Translations under genes and position numbers: made by a program
Shown: positions 10,910-23,599 of the stretch, piece by piece
Position numbering within the stretch: the stretch's first letter is position 1
Layout of the letters: each line of letters opens with the position of its first letter
Origin: Gigaspora rosea
Lineage: Eukaryota > Glomeromycota > Glomeromycetes > Diversisporales > Gigasporaceae
Reading direction: 5' to 3'
DNA: 64,000 bases
NCBI GenBank assembly: GCA_003550325.1
Contig: QKWP01000262.1
Span: 160,702 to 224,701, forward strand
The notes under the pieces: generated by a model
Databases searched by the model: none
The model's input: only the letters and a program-made list of their open reading frames with translations
Told to the model about the DNA's origin: nothing

Positions 10910-12364
10910 TAAGTTTAAGCAATCGATGAGCGTTACGTCGTACAATTTGAAGATACGACATCATTAGCGCATCTTGTAGACTTATTAATTACGTCTTCAA
11001 GCGGTGAAAGCATTAAGGTTAATGGTGCTAGTATGATAAGAAAAAGGTGAATATATTTGTGCAATACATTAAAAAGAGCTATATTATGGTATTATAAACG
11101 AATACTTTTTAGTTCATGACTGATGCCTTGAAAAAAAGAGACTTTCTGAAAATTTAAATCGCCAATATTTTAGCCCGTTTTTTTTCCTCTTCTCTTGACT
11201 TTCCTTGTACTAAACATGTATTCATTTGATTTACTACCAACTAAAAAATTATATCGTGTTTTTAATTATAACGAAGCTAATGAAATTTAATTATTTAACC
11301 TTCACATACTTGCAAAAATTCTACATACTTCTCACAAGTGTACGAATCGATTAATTCCATAAATTAATATAGCCGACAATTCTTGATTTCCACAAAATGA
11401 ATTTGCTAATAAGAGAATAGCCTGAGAACCATCTTTTAAATAACTTTTACATGTTTTCCATCCTTTATCACAAGGTCTAATAGCCAAGATTCATCAATTT
11501 TACAAATGAATAAGTTGCAACGTGTCGTTTTAATGTTATATATTTATCATCATAACTCTTATCAACATCTTTAAATAAGTCAATTATTTTGGGGGTATCT
11601 GGAAAATAATCAAGAAATTGACAGAGACCAGACGTGCAATCATAGATTTAGAGCCAACGCTTGATCTAGGTTCACCAAAATAAACTAACGCATAAGGAAT
11701 ATCTTTATTGTTTCTTAATACTTCTGTCGTAATACAGCAGGCTTTTTCTAATGACTCAATTTCTTTAATAATTATTATAAATGAATTATTATAAAAATGA
11801 AGTGCATTAACAAATAAAATTCAAAATATAACATTTTCATAAATACTAACCAGGCATCCTGCGTCCAAAATCATTAAGTATTTTTAATCTTCGAGTGTTT
11901 AAAACTTTTGAGTAATTTCTTGCACTATAGCAATTAAAGCTCAAACTGTGCCATCTGATTTAAAAACTGGACTATATGTATAATCAAATTACGCCTCTTC
12001 AGTATATCCATCACGGTATAATTTCATAGTAATCATCATTTCTGAATAAGCCTTTTTTGTTGTTCTTATACTATATACAGTATATATATATATATGTATT
12101 AGATGTCAATTAAGAAAAATTTTTGGATATCATAAGTGAAATCTCCATTAAATGATCATTTAACATACCTTCAAATAATGGATCAATTATATCATATATT
12201 TCAGCCCAAGTTTCTTTAGATGATTTTCCTAGTGCTATATAATATTAATAAGTATTAAATTGACCAAATTAATCATAAATTATTTTTATAGCGGGATTTA
12301 ATAACTCCTTCAGTATTGATTTCAATGTCACAAGGATCAAATGAAGTTAAAGTTGAATTTTAGA

Positions 12365-12615
12365 AAGAGAATCAGCTAGTACTTTGATCCTTTCACTACA
12401 AATACCATTGCAACCTAGATTTAAAGAAGTTAAAGAGGTGTCGTTGCTGCTAATGCTTTTACTCCTTAATGTCCCATTTCTTTTGAATATAAATCCAAAT
12501 TTGTTAGATTTTTATTTATATTTAATATCGCTTTCGCCCTTCGGAACCACGCTGATTGGAGGAATTCCCCAGAGAAATTAAAACCGTATTCTTATAAGAG
12601 TAGTTCGTAAGAGTG
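12365..12615 (-). pseudogene. LRR (ribonuclease-inhibitor type) gene remnant
   Basis: The minus strand encodes scattered LRR pieces: NTVLISLG followed by QRGSEG, and later NLDLYSKEM, in shifting frames. The first piece closely resembles NTVLISLGLSFNQIGSEGAK in the LRR remnant at 59696-60402. Too damaged to be a gene. It lies just downstream of a kinase remnant, as in the intact kinase-LRR gene at 26082-28477, so it may be the tail of one decayed kinase-LRR gene. Confidence 0.6.
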
Positions 12616-12734
12616 TTCTAATTAAACACCCTTTGATTGTTTGGACTACATTATATGAGGAGTTGATACCGTTTCCTTCGCGCATGATCCAAACACTGTT
12701 CTGCATTTTTTAACATTTGGCGTATATTTGAATG

Positions 12735-13560
12735 ATGGTTTTGGAGAATTTGATAGCGTTACGTTATATTTTTGTAAACAGTTTTGACACCTTTTGGCAG
12801 TTTTTTAGTTTGACTTATTATAATATGTACCGCTTGAAATTTCCCAAAGGATTTTCCAAAGCTATAAATGTCAGATGTCTTATCGCGTTTATATCCACGC
12901 TCAATAAGACATTGAGGTTCGATATATGCCGGAATTCCATGTATGATTGAGTTTGAAGTCATAGACATTTCATTAATCTGCTTTGATAGATCGAAATAAG
13001 TAATCTTTGGTTGTCTGTGATGAATGCAAAATTATTAAAATATAATAATTGAATTACGCATTAGTACAGTAGTAAACTTATATGTAAAATATAGATAGCA
13101 CTATATTTACCAGATTTCTATGAATAATCTTATTATCGTATAGTAAAGGCACGAGTGCTATTTCTTTAGATTGTAATTTCGTAAAATTTGCATTAGGCTT
13201 TCTCGTAAAGCTTTGTTGTCAGCGTATTGTAAACCCATATTTAATATCCGTTGCTATCTATACATTCAATTTGACAAACGTTTTTGGTTAACATAATTTA
13301 ATTGTATACCTTCAAAAATTATAAATTACTTGTTTAACTTTCGTTACGCCGTAGAAGAAACTCTTCGAAGCTAATTATATTAATTAAAGAATTTATTATT
13401 CTGTTGTAAGATGCCATTAAAGTTTAAATACGACAATTATTACCTTATTAATAAATCTTGGATTAACATTCATGAGAAACCGTTAATTAATTCACAATTT
13501 TTCCACTCGTATATAAGAACTTTCCAAAACCTCCATTGCCGATCAAGTAGTGTCGTGAGT
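12735..13560 (-). pseudogene. TKL protein kinase remnant
   Basis: Pieces of the same kinase family as genes A-D, in the same order. The glycine loop IGNGGFGK is near 13540-13520. The catalytic loop reads IIHRNL near 13125-13111, with Asn for the catalytic Asp and a GTAAAT donor directly after it. Next come QPKITYFDLSKQINE (DFG changed to YFD) and GIPAYIEPQCL, then YKRDKTSDIYSFG at 12968-12850. Residues equivalent to MNILIDDG are deleted. The loss of both catalytic motifs and the frame breaks mark it as a pseudogene. It would have been an intracellular Ser/Thr or dual-specificity kinase. Confidence 0.75.
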
Positions 13561-13689
13561 AAATTTATTATAATTGCTATATTTAATATGCCTTTCGGAA
13601 TAGCTTTTTTCTATTGTACATTTGTCATAATTTTTTTTAGTACGTACGTACTAATCTTGGTCGTAAAATAAGCGACAATATGTACTATC

Positions 13690-15650
13690 TATGGTATAAA
13701 CTGCTCTACGCATTGTGAAAACTGCTCTACTTTTCAAGCGACTGCTAACATACCGCAAATCGCTTTCTATCGTGCTGTATCCTGCTGTATTGTGCGAAAG
13801 TTAACGACAAAAGAGAAAAAATGTTAATCATTTTTTTTATACTGTATCTGATGTACACGTGGTCATACCCCTGCAGTCTGCTTCCATGAAATATCGTTGC
13901 AAATGCACCAATCAGATGATCTACACTAATTAAAACAATTAAAATTTAATTTTTAAAGAAAATCACAGAGGACAATTTTATGGGTGTGTGCATAATGAAA
14001 GTACAAATATCGATATATCTTACTAGAGTTAATAAATTTATTTAAAAAATTTTAAAAAGAAAGTAAGTGTCGTCGTATTTCAGCGGCCAGACAGACCCAG
14101 GCGTCCTACCCCGGCGAGGATTTAGGAATGCGTGAACGACCGAACTCGTACCAAAGGCCACCAAATGGTGAACCCCAGCACAGCCCGTTAATCTATACTA
14201 GGACACTTACGCAAAATTTTTTCATTAACTCCCTAAAACCATTATTTGTGTGTCACCATCATACTGTATATTTGTGGTATTGATAGACGTACCAATGATA
14301 CAAACCAAAGAAGGAAATTTTTATATGTAGATCGCAAGATCTGCAATGCGCTGGGTGTTTTTTTTATAATTGATCTTGATTTAATAGCGATGCTTTGTTG
14401 GTGAAATTTTTGGTTGGTAGAATTACTAGCCCTATATACATGCTACGCTAGTAAACTATGCAATTCAAAACTATATGCTAAAAATTCATTTAATGATCAG
14501 GATAGAGATGGGGATAGTGATCGAGATTATTTTCACTTTTGATATATGTTTTAATAGTAAAGTATGACTTTTATGCTAGAGCTAATCGCATTACTTCAAC
14601 AATTTTAGCATAAATCAATACTTATTAATCATTTTTATGCATTTTTTTTAACGTCAATATTAAATTTCAATTGATTCTATACAAAAATTCTGTTTCAGAT
14701 TGATGTATTGTGAATATACAAAGAGAGGTATTATCGTTGTAAATAAAAAAAATTAATACATAACGCAAAATTTTTTAAAGTGACCTTGTTATAAACTTGC
14801 TTAAGAATCGATTTATGCTAAAATATTCGAAGAAAGTAAAGCGATTCGCTCTGGACATTAAAAACATAAAAGTCATTCTTTACTATATATCAAAATATGT
14901 AAAAACGTGATAAATAATCCCTATCACTATCCTTATCATTAAAATTACTCAATAATGTATTTATACGTACGTTCGTACGACGTTACTGCATATAGTTTTG
15001 ATTTGTATAGTCAACTGTGATAAAATCGTTACCAAAAATTTTTGGATACCATGTGATTAAATGAGATATGGGTAGTTTATTTGAGTACTTCGATCGATAA
15101 ATACAAAATCAAATTGAATTTAAAATGAAAAAATGATAAATATACTTACTAATTAAATGAATAATTTAATACGCCAATTGGTAATTGATAGTTATCCAAA
15201 GTAATAAATGGTTAATCGGAATAATGATAGTGGACAACAGGCGGAATTACAATCACTATTTAGTAATATTGTAAACCTATTGAGCTTGCAAAAATTTTGT
15301 AATTTGGCAGATTATAAAAAAGAGATCACTTTAGGTGTATTAAATTATTTTGGCATTCTCAAACATCACACTCTATAAAACTCATGTTCAAAGATTTATT
15401 ATAAACAATTCACTATAATATATCGGGTTGATTGGTTCACATCAAAATTATTATAACTTCTGTTATAAAACTAACTCACTTTTCTGATAACTACAGTATA
15501 TTGTTACAGTACTTACTATTCTGACAATAATATTATATAGTTGTTAATTTGTATAAAATTTATTATAATTTCCATGTAATAAAATGTTGAGTTAGTCTGT
15601 ACTAAAATTATTGATTTCTATTTGTAGGTATTTTAAAAATTCTGTAACAG
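13690..15650. other. Intergenic AT-rich sequence, no gene seen
   Basis: No reading frame with recognisable motifs and no clear transposon ends. The only departure from background is a GC-rich block at 14078-14196, listed separately. Confidence 0.5.
14078..14196. other. Unexplained GC-rich block
   Basis: About 120 bases (CAGCGGCCAGACAGACCC to AGCACAGCCCGTTAAT) of far higher GC than the surroundings. I looked for tRNA T-loop and anticodon patterns and 5S rRNA hallmarks on both strands and did not find them. It could be a structured RNA, a captured fragment or a retroelement piece. Confidence 0.4.
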
Positions 15651-15656
15651 GACTTA

Positions 15657-15836
15657 TTGTACACTTCTTATGTGAACACCTAGCCATTTTTACACATGTT
15701 ATTTGGTCAATTCTAATACATGATATACAAAATTTGTTCAACTTCTATCGGAGTTGAATAAAATTTGTGTATCACGTTTAGAATTGACCCAATAAGATGC
15801 AGAAAATGGCTAGGTGCTTACGTCAGAAATGTACAA
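15657..15836. mobile_element. Near-palindromic MITE flanked by TA
   Basis: 180 bp, almost entirely two inverted arms. CACCTAGCCATTTT and GGTCAATTCTAA on the left are mirrored by TTAGAATTGACC and AAAATGGCTAGGTG on the right. Ends are TTGTACA...TGTACAA with TA on both sides, consistent with a Tc1/mariner-type target. Confidence 0.8.
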
Positions 15837-15853
15837 TAATGTAGTTATTGGGT

Positions 15854-15970
15854 CATGTTGTTAACGATAATCACTAATTTCTTCACAGCAGACACCGCGT
15901 TATGACGTGCCATTTGGTCATGTCATAAGCACAGTGTTCTAGTGAATAATCAGTTATCATTAACAACATG
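15854..15970. repeat. 117-bp inverted repeat
   Basis: Ends CATGTTGTTAACGATAA and TTATCATTAACAACATG are inverted copies, with further inner matching (GTTATGACGTGCC against GGTCATGTCATAAGC). It begins 17 bases after the previous palindrome, so one may have inserted next to the other. Confidence 0.7.
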
Positions 15971-16114
15971 AAAAATAAGTTAGCTCCGCAGCTGCGATGC
16001 TGCACAGGACCAGTATGATTAGCATTTGTATATTTTTTAGGGGTTTTTTTTGCGTGTATTTGTTATTTTAGCATTAGGAAGATTTTTTGGATTGAATTGA
16101 TTAGGTAGGGATTG

Positions 16115-17065
16115 ACCGAGTAGAAATTATTGTCCAGTTTTGGTCCAAAGTGGCAGATTCCAGGCTGCAGTTTTACGTATAGGCATTAGTGTGTTTGCAT
16201 ACATTACGAGAGTACTTTTAAATGGTAGAAGTCATACTAATGTCCTAATTACCAACTTGCTAAATCTAAACGCCCCTTTCAATTAAGCCATTGTAAGTTA
16301 TACAACGTATTGTCTTGTGGGGTTACTAATTCATTGTAATCTGGTATCAATGTAAACAATTCCAAAAAGTTCGATATTCCTCCATCCATTTTCTGATTTT
16401 AAAATAGCTACTAATTTATAATAATCAATATTAATTTTTTTGAACTACATTATTTATATCATAAAATAAACATTATTACGCTTATTTTTTTTAAACAAAA
16501 ACTGACCAACTGACCGACCAAACCATGTTCTCAGATTCCATGTAATGCAAAATGAAAAAATCACTTCTCGTAGCCTAAGTCGCATAAGTGACATGATTGT
16601 TCATTGTAATTCTTAATTACATAATTATACTGTTATACTGTCTGGTAGTTTCTCAATGTACTGAGGACTTCTGTGGTTGTATTGTCTGACTCTTCTGATG
16701 TACTGTGGATAGTTGGGTTGATTATTTGTCCGGGTTTGGTCCCAAAAGGTGGATTCCTGACTGAGGTTTTACATATAAGCTTTAGTGTGTGTAACAAGAG
16801 AATACTTTAAGACATACCTACAATTCTAATCACCAACTTGCAAATCTAAACTCCTCTTTTCAATCATATTCATTGCTATAAACAGTTCTGAAATGTTCCA
16901 ATATCCCTTCATTTATTTCAAAATTTAATGCCTACTAATTTATAATAATCAATAAATAAAAGAAAAATTATTACTCTTGTTTTTTTTTTTTTAAAAAAAA
17001 AAAAAACCGGTCCATTTTTCAGATTCCGTGTAATGCAAAATGAAAAATCAACTTTGGTGGCCTAA
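16115..17065. repeat. Diverged direct duplication, two units of ~400 bp
   Basis: 16115-16575 and 16715-17065 share the same succession of words: GTCCAGTTTTGGTCC versus GTCCGGGTTTGGTCC, then ACCAACTTGC-AAATCTAAAC, then CAGATTCC-TGTAATGCAAAA. No coding content was seen. The interior poly-T/poly-A tracts vary in length. Confidence 0.7.
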
Positions 17066-17207
17066 TCTTTCAACACAAAACCTGTAAATTTTGACATTTT
17101 TTACAAATAAGTCCAAATATAATTGGCCTTATTAATTCCATACTTAATTACTATATTGACTAGAATTACTTTGGAAAGAGCTGTCAGCAAAATATATAGT
17201 TCACAAA

Positions 17208-17715
17208 CTGAACTTATCTATAAATTTATCTTCTGTATAATAAGCTTGTCAGTGAAGTAAGTGTTTGCAAAATAGAAGTACTCATAGGTTATTGACTGAA
17301 ACCGGATGAACCTAGTTGTTAAATGAACCTATTTTATTTGAATGAAAAATGAAATTATATTCAGAAAAAAACAATAGAGAAAATAAAACAACAAAACCCC
17401 AAATTTTTTAAAATATAAAAATTCGATCAGCAGCGTAGATTTATATCATAAAATTTTAATTAATATTGTTAACGCCAGTTACATTATAATGATGAGTTTC
17501 GAAATTAATAATCAGTGACGTCAATTTGCATTAGTAAATATAATATACTGTAAGAACTTATCTATAAATTTATAATAAGCTTGTCAAATGAGCGTTGACA
17601 AAACGTGTGTCTTTGAAGCAACCATAGGTTATTGATTGAAAACGGATAAACCTATTTGTTAGCGAAACCATTTTATGCGAATGAAAGACGAAATCATGTT
17701 CAGAAAAAACTAAGT
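17208..17715. repeat. Diverged direct duplication, two units of ~165 bp
   Basis: 17208-17375 and 17555-17715 both contain AACTTATCTATAAATTTAT, AATAAGCTTGTCA, CATAGGTTATTGA and a related GAACC...TTTGAATGAAA tail. Function unknown. Confidence 0.65.
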
Positions 17716-19453
17716 ACATATGCAAAATAATACAATCGTTCTTTTTTTTCCAAAAAATTTTATCGGTATTAAATAACTGATAACAATCGAAAGTCATCAA
17801 ACATCGGTCACATAACTCCCTTATTAGGAATATATATTGTAATATTTTATTACTACTCGTTATAAGATTACATTTCAAAATCAGATCACGCATGCATTAA
17901 TTAGCAACACTAAACAGGCATAATTTCAAAAAAAAATTGTATCTCATATTATTAGTCATAGTCAAGATATGATATAAATGTCATTTTTGAAAGTATTCAC
18001 CGATCACAACATATTTATTTACATTGCACGTGTCATCACCCGTGTCGTCAAAATCACCATAACAATTGCCTGAATTAGAAAAACGAAAACCATTACTCAT
18101 ACTAAAAAAGGATTCTTCAAAAATCAGCATAGCGAACATCAAAAAAGTTGAACGGAAACCATCCCTCACACCTTTCATGTTACACAAGAAACGTGATCGT
18201 ACTGGTATCATATAACTATAATATATTGTTATTGTTAAACTTCAATAGTTTATTGTGATTCCTATGTGAACCCAGTGATTATTGGAATTGTGTCACCCTC
18301 GATATAGTCACTTAATAATTTGATTGGTCAGAAAATATTACAAGATCAGGTGATAATAATACGTAATCGTATCTTGATAATCGTAATGCATTAGGGTGGC
18401 ATTTTTCATATCACAGATTTTTACGTTACACAAACAACCATTAAATTTATTCAAATTCGGATTATATATTTAACTGTGATTACAGTAAGAACATAATATT
18501 ACCGGCAATAATAATTGAAATTTCAAAGAGATTCAACTTATTATCAAGAAATCGAATTGCCTTGAAACTTTCACGAATGCTAAAGAATAAAACTATATTT
18601 TCAGATTTTTTATCGATATATAAAGTTTGTATATTTGTCTTATATAATAAGTTGAATTTTGTTAATTGAAATAAAAAAAAACTATCGAAACTATAAGTTA
18701 AACCTTATTTAGAGCTATCGCAAAAAATTAAATATAGAACCTTCGAAATGGTTCTAAAGAACATTTCTCATCAAAAGAAACACAAAAAATAAGTACAACA
18801 CTCGTGTGAATCTTTTAGAATATTGCTTTTTTTTTATAATTAAAACAATATAAAATAATATTCAATTTATTACATTAATTTCGCCAAGAAAAATTTGATC
18901 ATAGTAAATTGATCAATGTATCCAACATAGTTTTGATTTACATAGTTGAGGTTCCACCCTAATCGGCTACCGGCTACGACTATAGCCGGTCACAAACGGC
19001 TATAACCGTAACCGTACCCATCCCTAGTTACCGTATACCAAAAATCATTAAAAATTTAATTGATCGGCTGTTGTCTTTTTGAGAGCTACGCCGGAGTAAA
19101 ATGCATAATTCACGGATTGAGAAGTAATTTTTAATACATTAGTAATTAGTTTTTTTTTGCGCAGAAATAGAAAATTTTTGTTAAGAAATTCACAGAATTT
19201 ATTTGTTTATGCATAAATATAAATTTTATTATTGCAGGAATTAAGAGCAAATTACCGCAGAATTGGGGTTTAGTTGCCACAGAAAATCATCGTCCCTGCG
19301 TGAGACAGTACAATCACGTGATTTTATATAAAACTCATCTATCCTAACCACTAGCTAGAGTGTCCAGGATTAAATGATTGTCAAAAATCGCATATTTCTC
19401 GGAAACCTGTATAAGAAACAAACTTTATTGCAAGTATTCCTTGACAATTTATT
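17716..19453. other. Intergenic, no supported gene
   Basis: A 76-residue minus frame at 18211-17981 (start MIPVRSRFLCN) has no recognisable domain, no signal peptide, and an equally long open frame opposite it, so I do not call it. At 18952-19028 a GC-richer stretch (AATCGGCTACCGGCTACG to CCGTACCCATCCCTAG) looks like one end of a hAT-type element whose other end I could not find. Confidence 0.4.
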
Positions 19454-19678
19454 CAGGGTTGTAAAATTATGGCAACTTATTGGTAAGTTACTAAAATAGT
19501 AAGTTACTGGTGAGTTACTGTAAGTTACCGTGAAAGTAATCTAAGCTTTATTCCGAAAGTCTCGGTGCTTCATGTCCGTTAATTCTGATAATGTTCGCAC
19601 TTTCAAATGATATTTGGTATCCTACCACGGTAATTTACCGCTGTAACCTACCACAATAAGTCACCCTAACAACCTTGA
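19454..19678. mobile_element. MITE with CAGGGTTGT / ACAACCTTG ends
   Basis: 225 bp, starting CAGGGTTGTAAAATTATGG and ending ACAACCTTG. It is rich in TAAGTTAC / GTAACTTA words also found in the 99-bp MITE at 28834-28932, so both belong to one family. The flanking 8-mers resemble each other but do not match exactly, implying age. Confidence 0.7.
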
Positions 19679-19686
19679 TTTTACTA

Positions 19687-22600
19687 TATATCTTGCTAAT
19701 ACACAAACGTAATATAGACACTAACCCTAATTTTAATGAATTATCGATGTGCTACACGTCATGTGACTGCAAATTTTTATGGCGATACTGTGTGCTTACA
19801 TGTAACCAATTGAGATGCAAAAATGGATCTGTGGTACAACATATATATATTATTTTTTGATCTTGCAGCTGTAATGTAGTAATTTTATTTAATAAATTCA
19901 GTGACTTTGTATTAATATAAATAAGAAAATAATGATAATCCCAATTTTAGAATTTACGAAATTAATTACTGCCATATAAATATACAAAACAGTTAGGTTA
20001 TGATGAATGTTTGAAGATACTACAGTACAAAAGAATCCAACCTTTTTTGTAAATCCAAAATTTAAATATCGGATTACTCATAATTTCAAAAACTTTTTTA
20101 TCTTAATAAGTTTGAAGTATTCATTTAATTAAACAAACCAGAAATAATTTAAGAGCGTAATTGTCTAATAAAATTTAGAAAGAGTTCATCAGGATACTGT
20201 TATATTCCGCAGTAGTTGAGATGCAATACTGGAATATAAAAGTTTGCGATACCAGACGAAATTTTAAAAAAGTTCTTCAAATTTGTTATTTTTCATCCAA
20301 ACAAAATGTTATTAGATTGTTCCCTATACTAATAAAAATTTGGCGAAGGTTGCGACAAAAAAATGTCGGTTAAAAGTAGGTTATATTATTGATATAACGA
20401 TAAGCAATTTAATTTTAACGTGGATTATATGTAAACCAATGTGGATATATAAATTGTTATTTTGTAATATGTCAAGGAAATATTTATGTGTAATAAAAAG
20501 TATTGTATATATATATACCTTGACAATTTTCTCCGATCGGGAAATATTTGAGTTACTCTTAAATTTACGAATGAAAGATCGATGCAATATAATTTGAAAA
20601 TTGATGCAGAACATATATACGTAATTAATATGTCCTCAATTGAATTAGGCTATTTTAATTAATATTAAAGGAATATATTTTATAGAATGTGTCGAATATA
20701 CAGGCTAATATGAAATCCTTGATTTTTTAATCTTATAATCGCGATAACATTAATAATATTTATAGTGATTTAATTACAGATAATACATATAAATTTTACG
20801 TGATTGGCAAACCAAGCATAGATCAGTAGATTTAATTTCTAGTTTATACTAAAACTTTACGATGAATTTTTGCTAAATAGTTGAAAATATTAAATTTAAG
20901 ATTTACATCAGAATTATTATAGTAAAACTCAAACAACCGACATGAATTAAGCTTAATTTAGGTTAAATTTCGAAATAAACCTAGGCGTCATTTTGAGAAC
21001 CAACAGTACATAAATTTGTCGAAATGTTTTGTTATGAGTATATGTTCTTCGTCATTTTCCATTTACGCCAATCGTAAATTTAAAAATAACGTACGTACGT
21101 ACGTATGAGTAAAATTTATTAAACGTAAATATTACAAATTTTGATAACATAAATTTTATGTCAAAAATTTCTCGTAAAAAAATAATCGTAAAAAAAAAAG
21201 GATTTTGTAATATATTTATCTATCTATCTATTTTTATGCTGGTTGAGTAAAATATCCACACAACTTGTACATAATGTATGGTTTCTTCGACAAAAGCAAA
21301 GCTTTAGTTTTTTTACAACTATAGCAATTAAGACGATTTTTTTGATGCACCTCCCTTGAGATGGCATAAAAAAAAAATTTCATTTCGCCCGAAGAATTGT
21401 AAAGTCATTGATCACTACATTGTTCATTATTTAAATCAATTTATTTATAAATTACTGTACTGTATTATTAGAAAAATTAATTTCTACATATGTACTGTAC
21501 ATAGCTTAAGAAAGCCTACCGGGCGAATTGGTGGAACTTTCGAAGCTTGTCTGGTGATACAAACTTTATATTCGCAAAATTGTATCTTCAATCTGCTGTG
21601 ACATGTAACTGTATCTTACTTGGATGTTTTATTGTTTTATCTTGTCCAGACTTTATTCACTTGTGTGTCTTAAGTTTCAGTATCTGATAAAGTATGAGTA
21701 TCAAATATCTAAAATTCGGGTTATGTAGAAGGTTTGGATTTCTTTTTAACATGTTAAAACACTCACCATAACGGCTTCTATACATTAAACAATGTATATT
21801 AAACAATGTATATTTTCCTTTGGTTATCGTAGATGTTCAAGATTCGTTCAAAAGACTCACGAATCAGAATGTTATTATTGAAGAATAAGTTATAAAAGTT
21901 TTATTTATTTCATTATGTCAAAAATTTGGTTATTATTATTTTTCCTTATTTGTATCAAGATGAACCACGTCATTATTACTTATTTATTGTAATATAGTTA
22001 ATTAAATAAGCTATTCTTCAATCGGTGGATATTGAAAAATAACACGCACACGCATCGATTGAGAATCAACGAATTTTGTGATTTACGCTGAACATATATA
22101 TGATACTAAAATAGATGTGTAGTATTTGCAATGTCGGTATGTCTAGTTAATATATTTTCTAAAGATATACTACCGAGACTTAAATATAGTTGAGTAATTG
22201 TTATCGGTAGATAAGACATTGTAATTATTAAGCGTACAAAAACAAATATAAAGAGAATTTAAAGAATAGATTTCAAATTCTCGCAATTAAATAAACAGTG
22301 TGTAAGATCAAATTACCTAGAAAAAAACACTCGTGTGATAAGGATGCTTACTACCTTTATTAAATTAATAAAAAAAAATTACGACAATTTTGTAAAATCA
22401 AGGTTTTAAGAATTAGATCAGAGAGCAATTGAACTCTCTATAAAAATTACGTAGATATCCTTGATTCTAATTTCATTATCTAAAAGTTGTTGCTGGGTTT
22501 TGGCTAACTTGATTTTTTATTTTTTTAGTCATTATCTAAGTTCAATCTGCTTAATTTTAGAAAAAGTGCCTGAGCCATCTTTATTAACTAACTCCTCGTA

Positions 22601-22690
22601 AGTAATGCGATTAAATTGCGTCGATTTTCAATTCAATTCAGTAAATTACATCGGAAAACCAATCGTTACATCTATATCTGTATCTTCTCA
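19687..22690. other. Intergenic AT-rich sequence, no supported gene
   Basis: About 3 kb without recognisable coding motifs. It contains ACGTACGTACGTACGTA (about 21090-21107), TATCTATCTATC (21218) and a single unit related to the satellite of 54.8-56 kb (22020-22100). Confidence 0.45.
22020..22100. repeat. Isolated unit related to the 54.8-56 kb satellite
   Basis: It contains GATTGAAAAATAACACG, CGATTGAGAATC and GAATTTTGTGATTTACGC in the same order as the start of the tandem array at 54760-54835, but only once. Confidence 0.65.
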
Positions 22691-22697
22691 TGGAGGC

Positions 22698-22746
22698 GTC
22701 CCGATAAAGTATTAGCTCCAATTTGGAGCTAATACTGTATCGGGAC
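22698..22746. repeat. 49-bp near-perfect hairpin
   Basis: Two 24-base arms (GTCCCGATA-AAG-TATTAGC... and its complement) with one mismatch and a one-base centre. No gene ends beside it that would make it a terminator. It may be a minimal MITE. Confidence 0.75.
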
Positions 22747-22973
22747 TAGAGGTTAGAGGTTAGACACGATTACAATTTCTTCACACGGGTCACCCGGGTC
22801 ACCTGTATGACTTGAAATTAGCGACCCGAGTGGAAACGGGTTGCATATATATAGCTATCACCAATCAAGTTCCATAAAAAAAGTTTTTGCGTCCAAATTG
22901 ATAAACATTGTCGGCGAAATAGTTGTCAGTAAAATATCCTAACGCAATACAGACATGATACATATTTCATGAT

Positions 22974-23034
22974 GCAAAGGAAAATAGGCTTTCGATCATG
23001 TAAAATTATTAATCGAAGCCTGGTTTTCCTTTGG
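22974..23034. repeat. Inverted repeat around CCTTTGG/GCAAAGG
   Basis: GCAAAGGAAAATAGGCTTTCGAT and AATCGAAGCC-TGGTTTTCCTTTGG are inverted, with a ~16-bp loop. No neighbouring gene. Confidence 0.6.
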
Positions 23035-23208
23035 TATTAACTAGACAACGTTTTTCAATTATGAACATGTATGAATCGATAATAATGTAAACAATAGTTA
23101 AAACTGATAAAACAAAAAATAATATAACTAGCTACATATTACTATATATATACAGTATATTACTATTCACTTTTCCTCACAATCTGTTTTTTCTGTATTT
23201 CCTATTTT

Positions 23209-23502
23209 AGGGGTCGTCTAAAGCCACGTACCCACGTGACATTTTCGTGTAAACCAACCAAACGGAGTCGCGAAATTTTGTTTACACGGATCAGCCCGAA
23301 GAAGTCAAAAAAACAAAAAAAACGCAAGAACATAAAAACGGCATTCTAAACCTATCTTGGGCCATTAATAAAAAATGTCGGGAAGGTAATTTTACCTATA
23401 TTGGTCCTATCCCTAACCCCGACCCTAATGCTAAACAGACTCTAATATGAATTTTAACTAAAATTTCAAAAAATCACGTGGGTACATGGCTTTAGCCATC
23501 CC
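23209..23502. mobile_element. hAT-like MITE with 8-bp duplication CCTATTTT
   Basis: 294 bp. Ends AGGGGTCGTCTAAAGCC and GGCTTTAGCCATCCC are imperfect inverted copies, extended by TACCCACGTGA / TCACGTGGGTA. CCTATTTT at 23201-23208 is repeated at 23503-23510. The interior has degenerate CCCTAACCCCGACCC repeats. A truncated relative lies at 34900-35110. Confidence 0.85.
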
Positions 23503-23599
23503 CCTATTTTAGTAAATATATAACCGATTTGAATGACCCGGGTTAACATAAACCGGGTCGCAACTTTATTATTAATCAAAATTCCTTTGCATATGATAA

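Larger units (their letters stand above)
8885..12340 (-). pseudogene. Hybrid histidine kinase (PAS/GAF-HisKA-HATPase-receiver), decayed
   Basis: Minus-strand remains of a two-component hybrid kinase, recognisable by order and motifs. A PAS-like block reads GKSSKETWAEIYDIIDPLFEG (about 12230-12170). PAS-to-GAF linker blocks follow at ~12060-11900 with TAA and TGA nonsense codons, then YALVYFGEPRSSVGSKSMI near 11650. The H box is ISHELK|TPLTLMLSPLEDV, split by an intron, at ~11120-11000. The N box is GSNALKHTWND near 10430, and the ATP-lid/G2 box EGTGIDLALVKELI is near 10170. The receiver follows: VEDNNDMR near 9810, DLILS|DIMMPNMDGYELL near 9620-9490, LIKPFSARDLITRI near 8910. In-frame stops and two frameshifts in the receiver make it non-functional. 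Such kinases phosphorylate a His then an Asp to relay environmental signals. Confidence 0.85.

Noticed and set aside
14078-14196. tRNA or 5S rRNA gene
   Set aside because: No T-loop GTTCGA in the right place, no cloverleaf pairing and no 5S conserved boxes on either strand.
17981-18211. Small secreted or effector-like protein gene
   Set aside because: No signal peptide, no splice or promoter evidence, and the opposite strand is equally open.
22698-22746. Intrinsic transcription terminator
   Set aside because: Strong hairpin, but no T-tract follows and no gene ends nearby. The organism appears eukaryotic.
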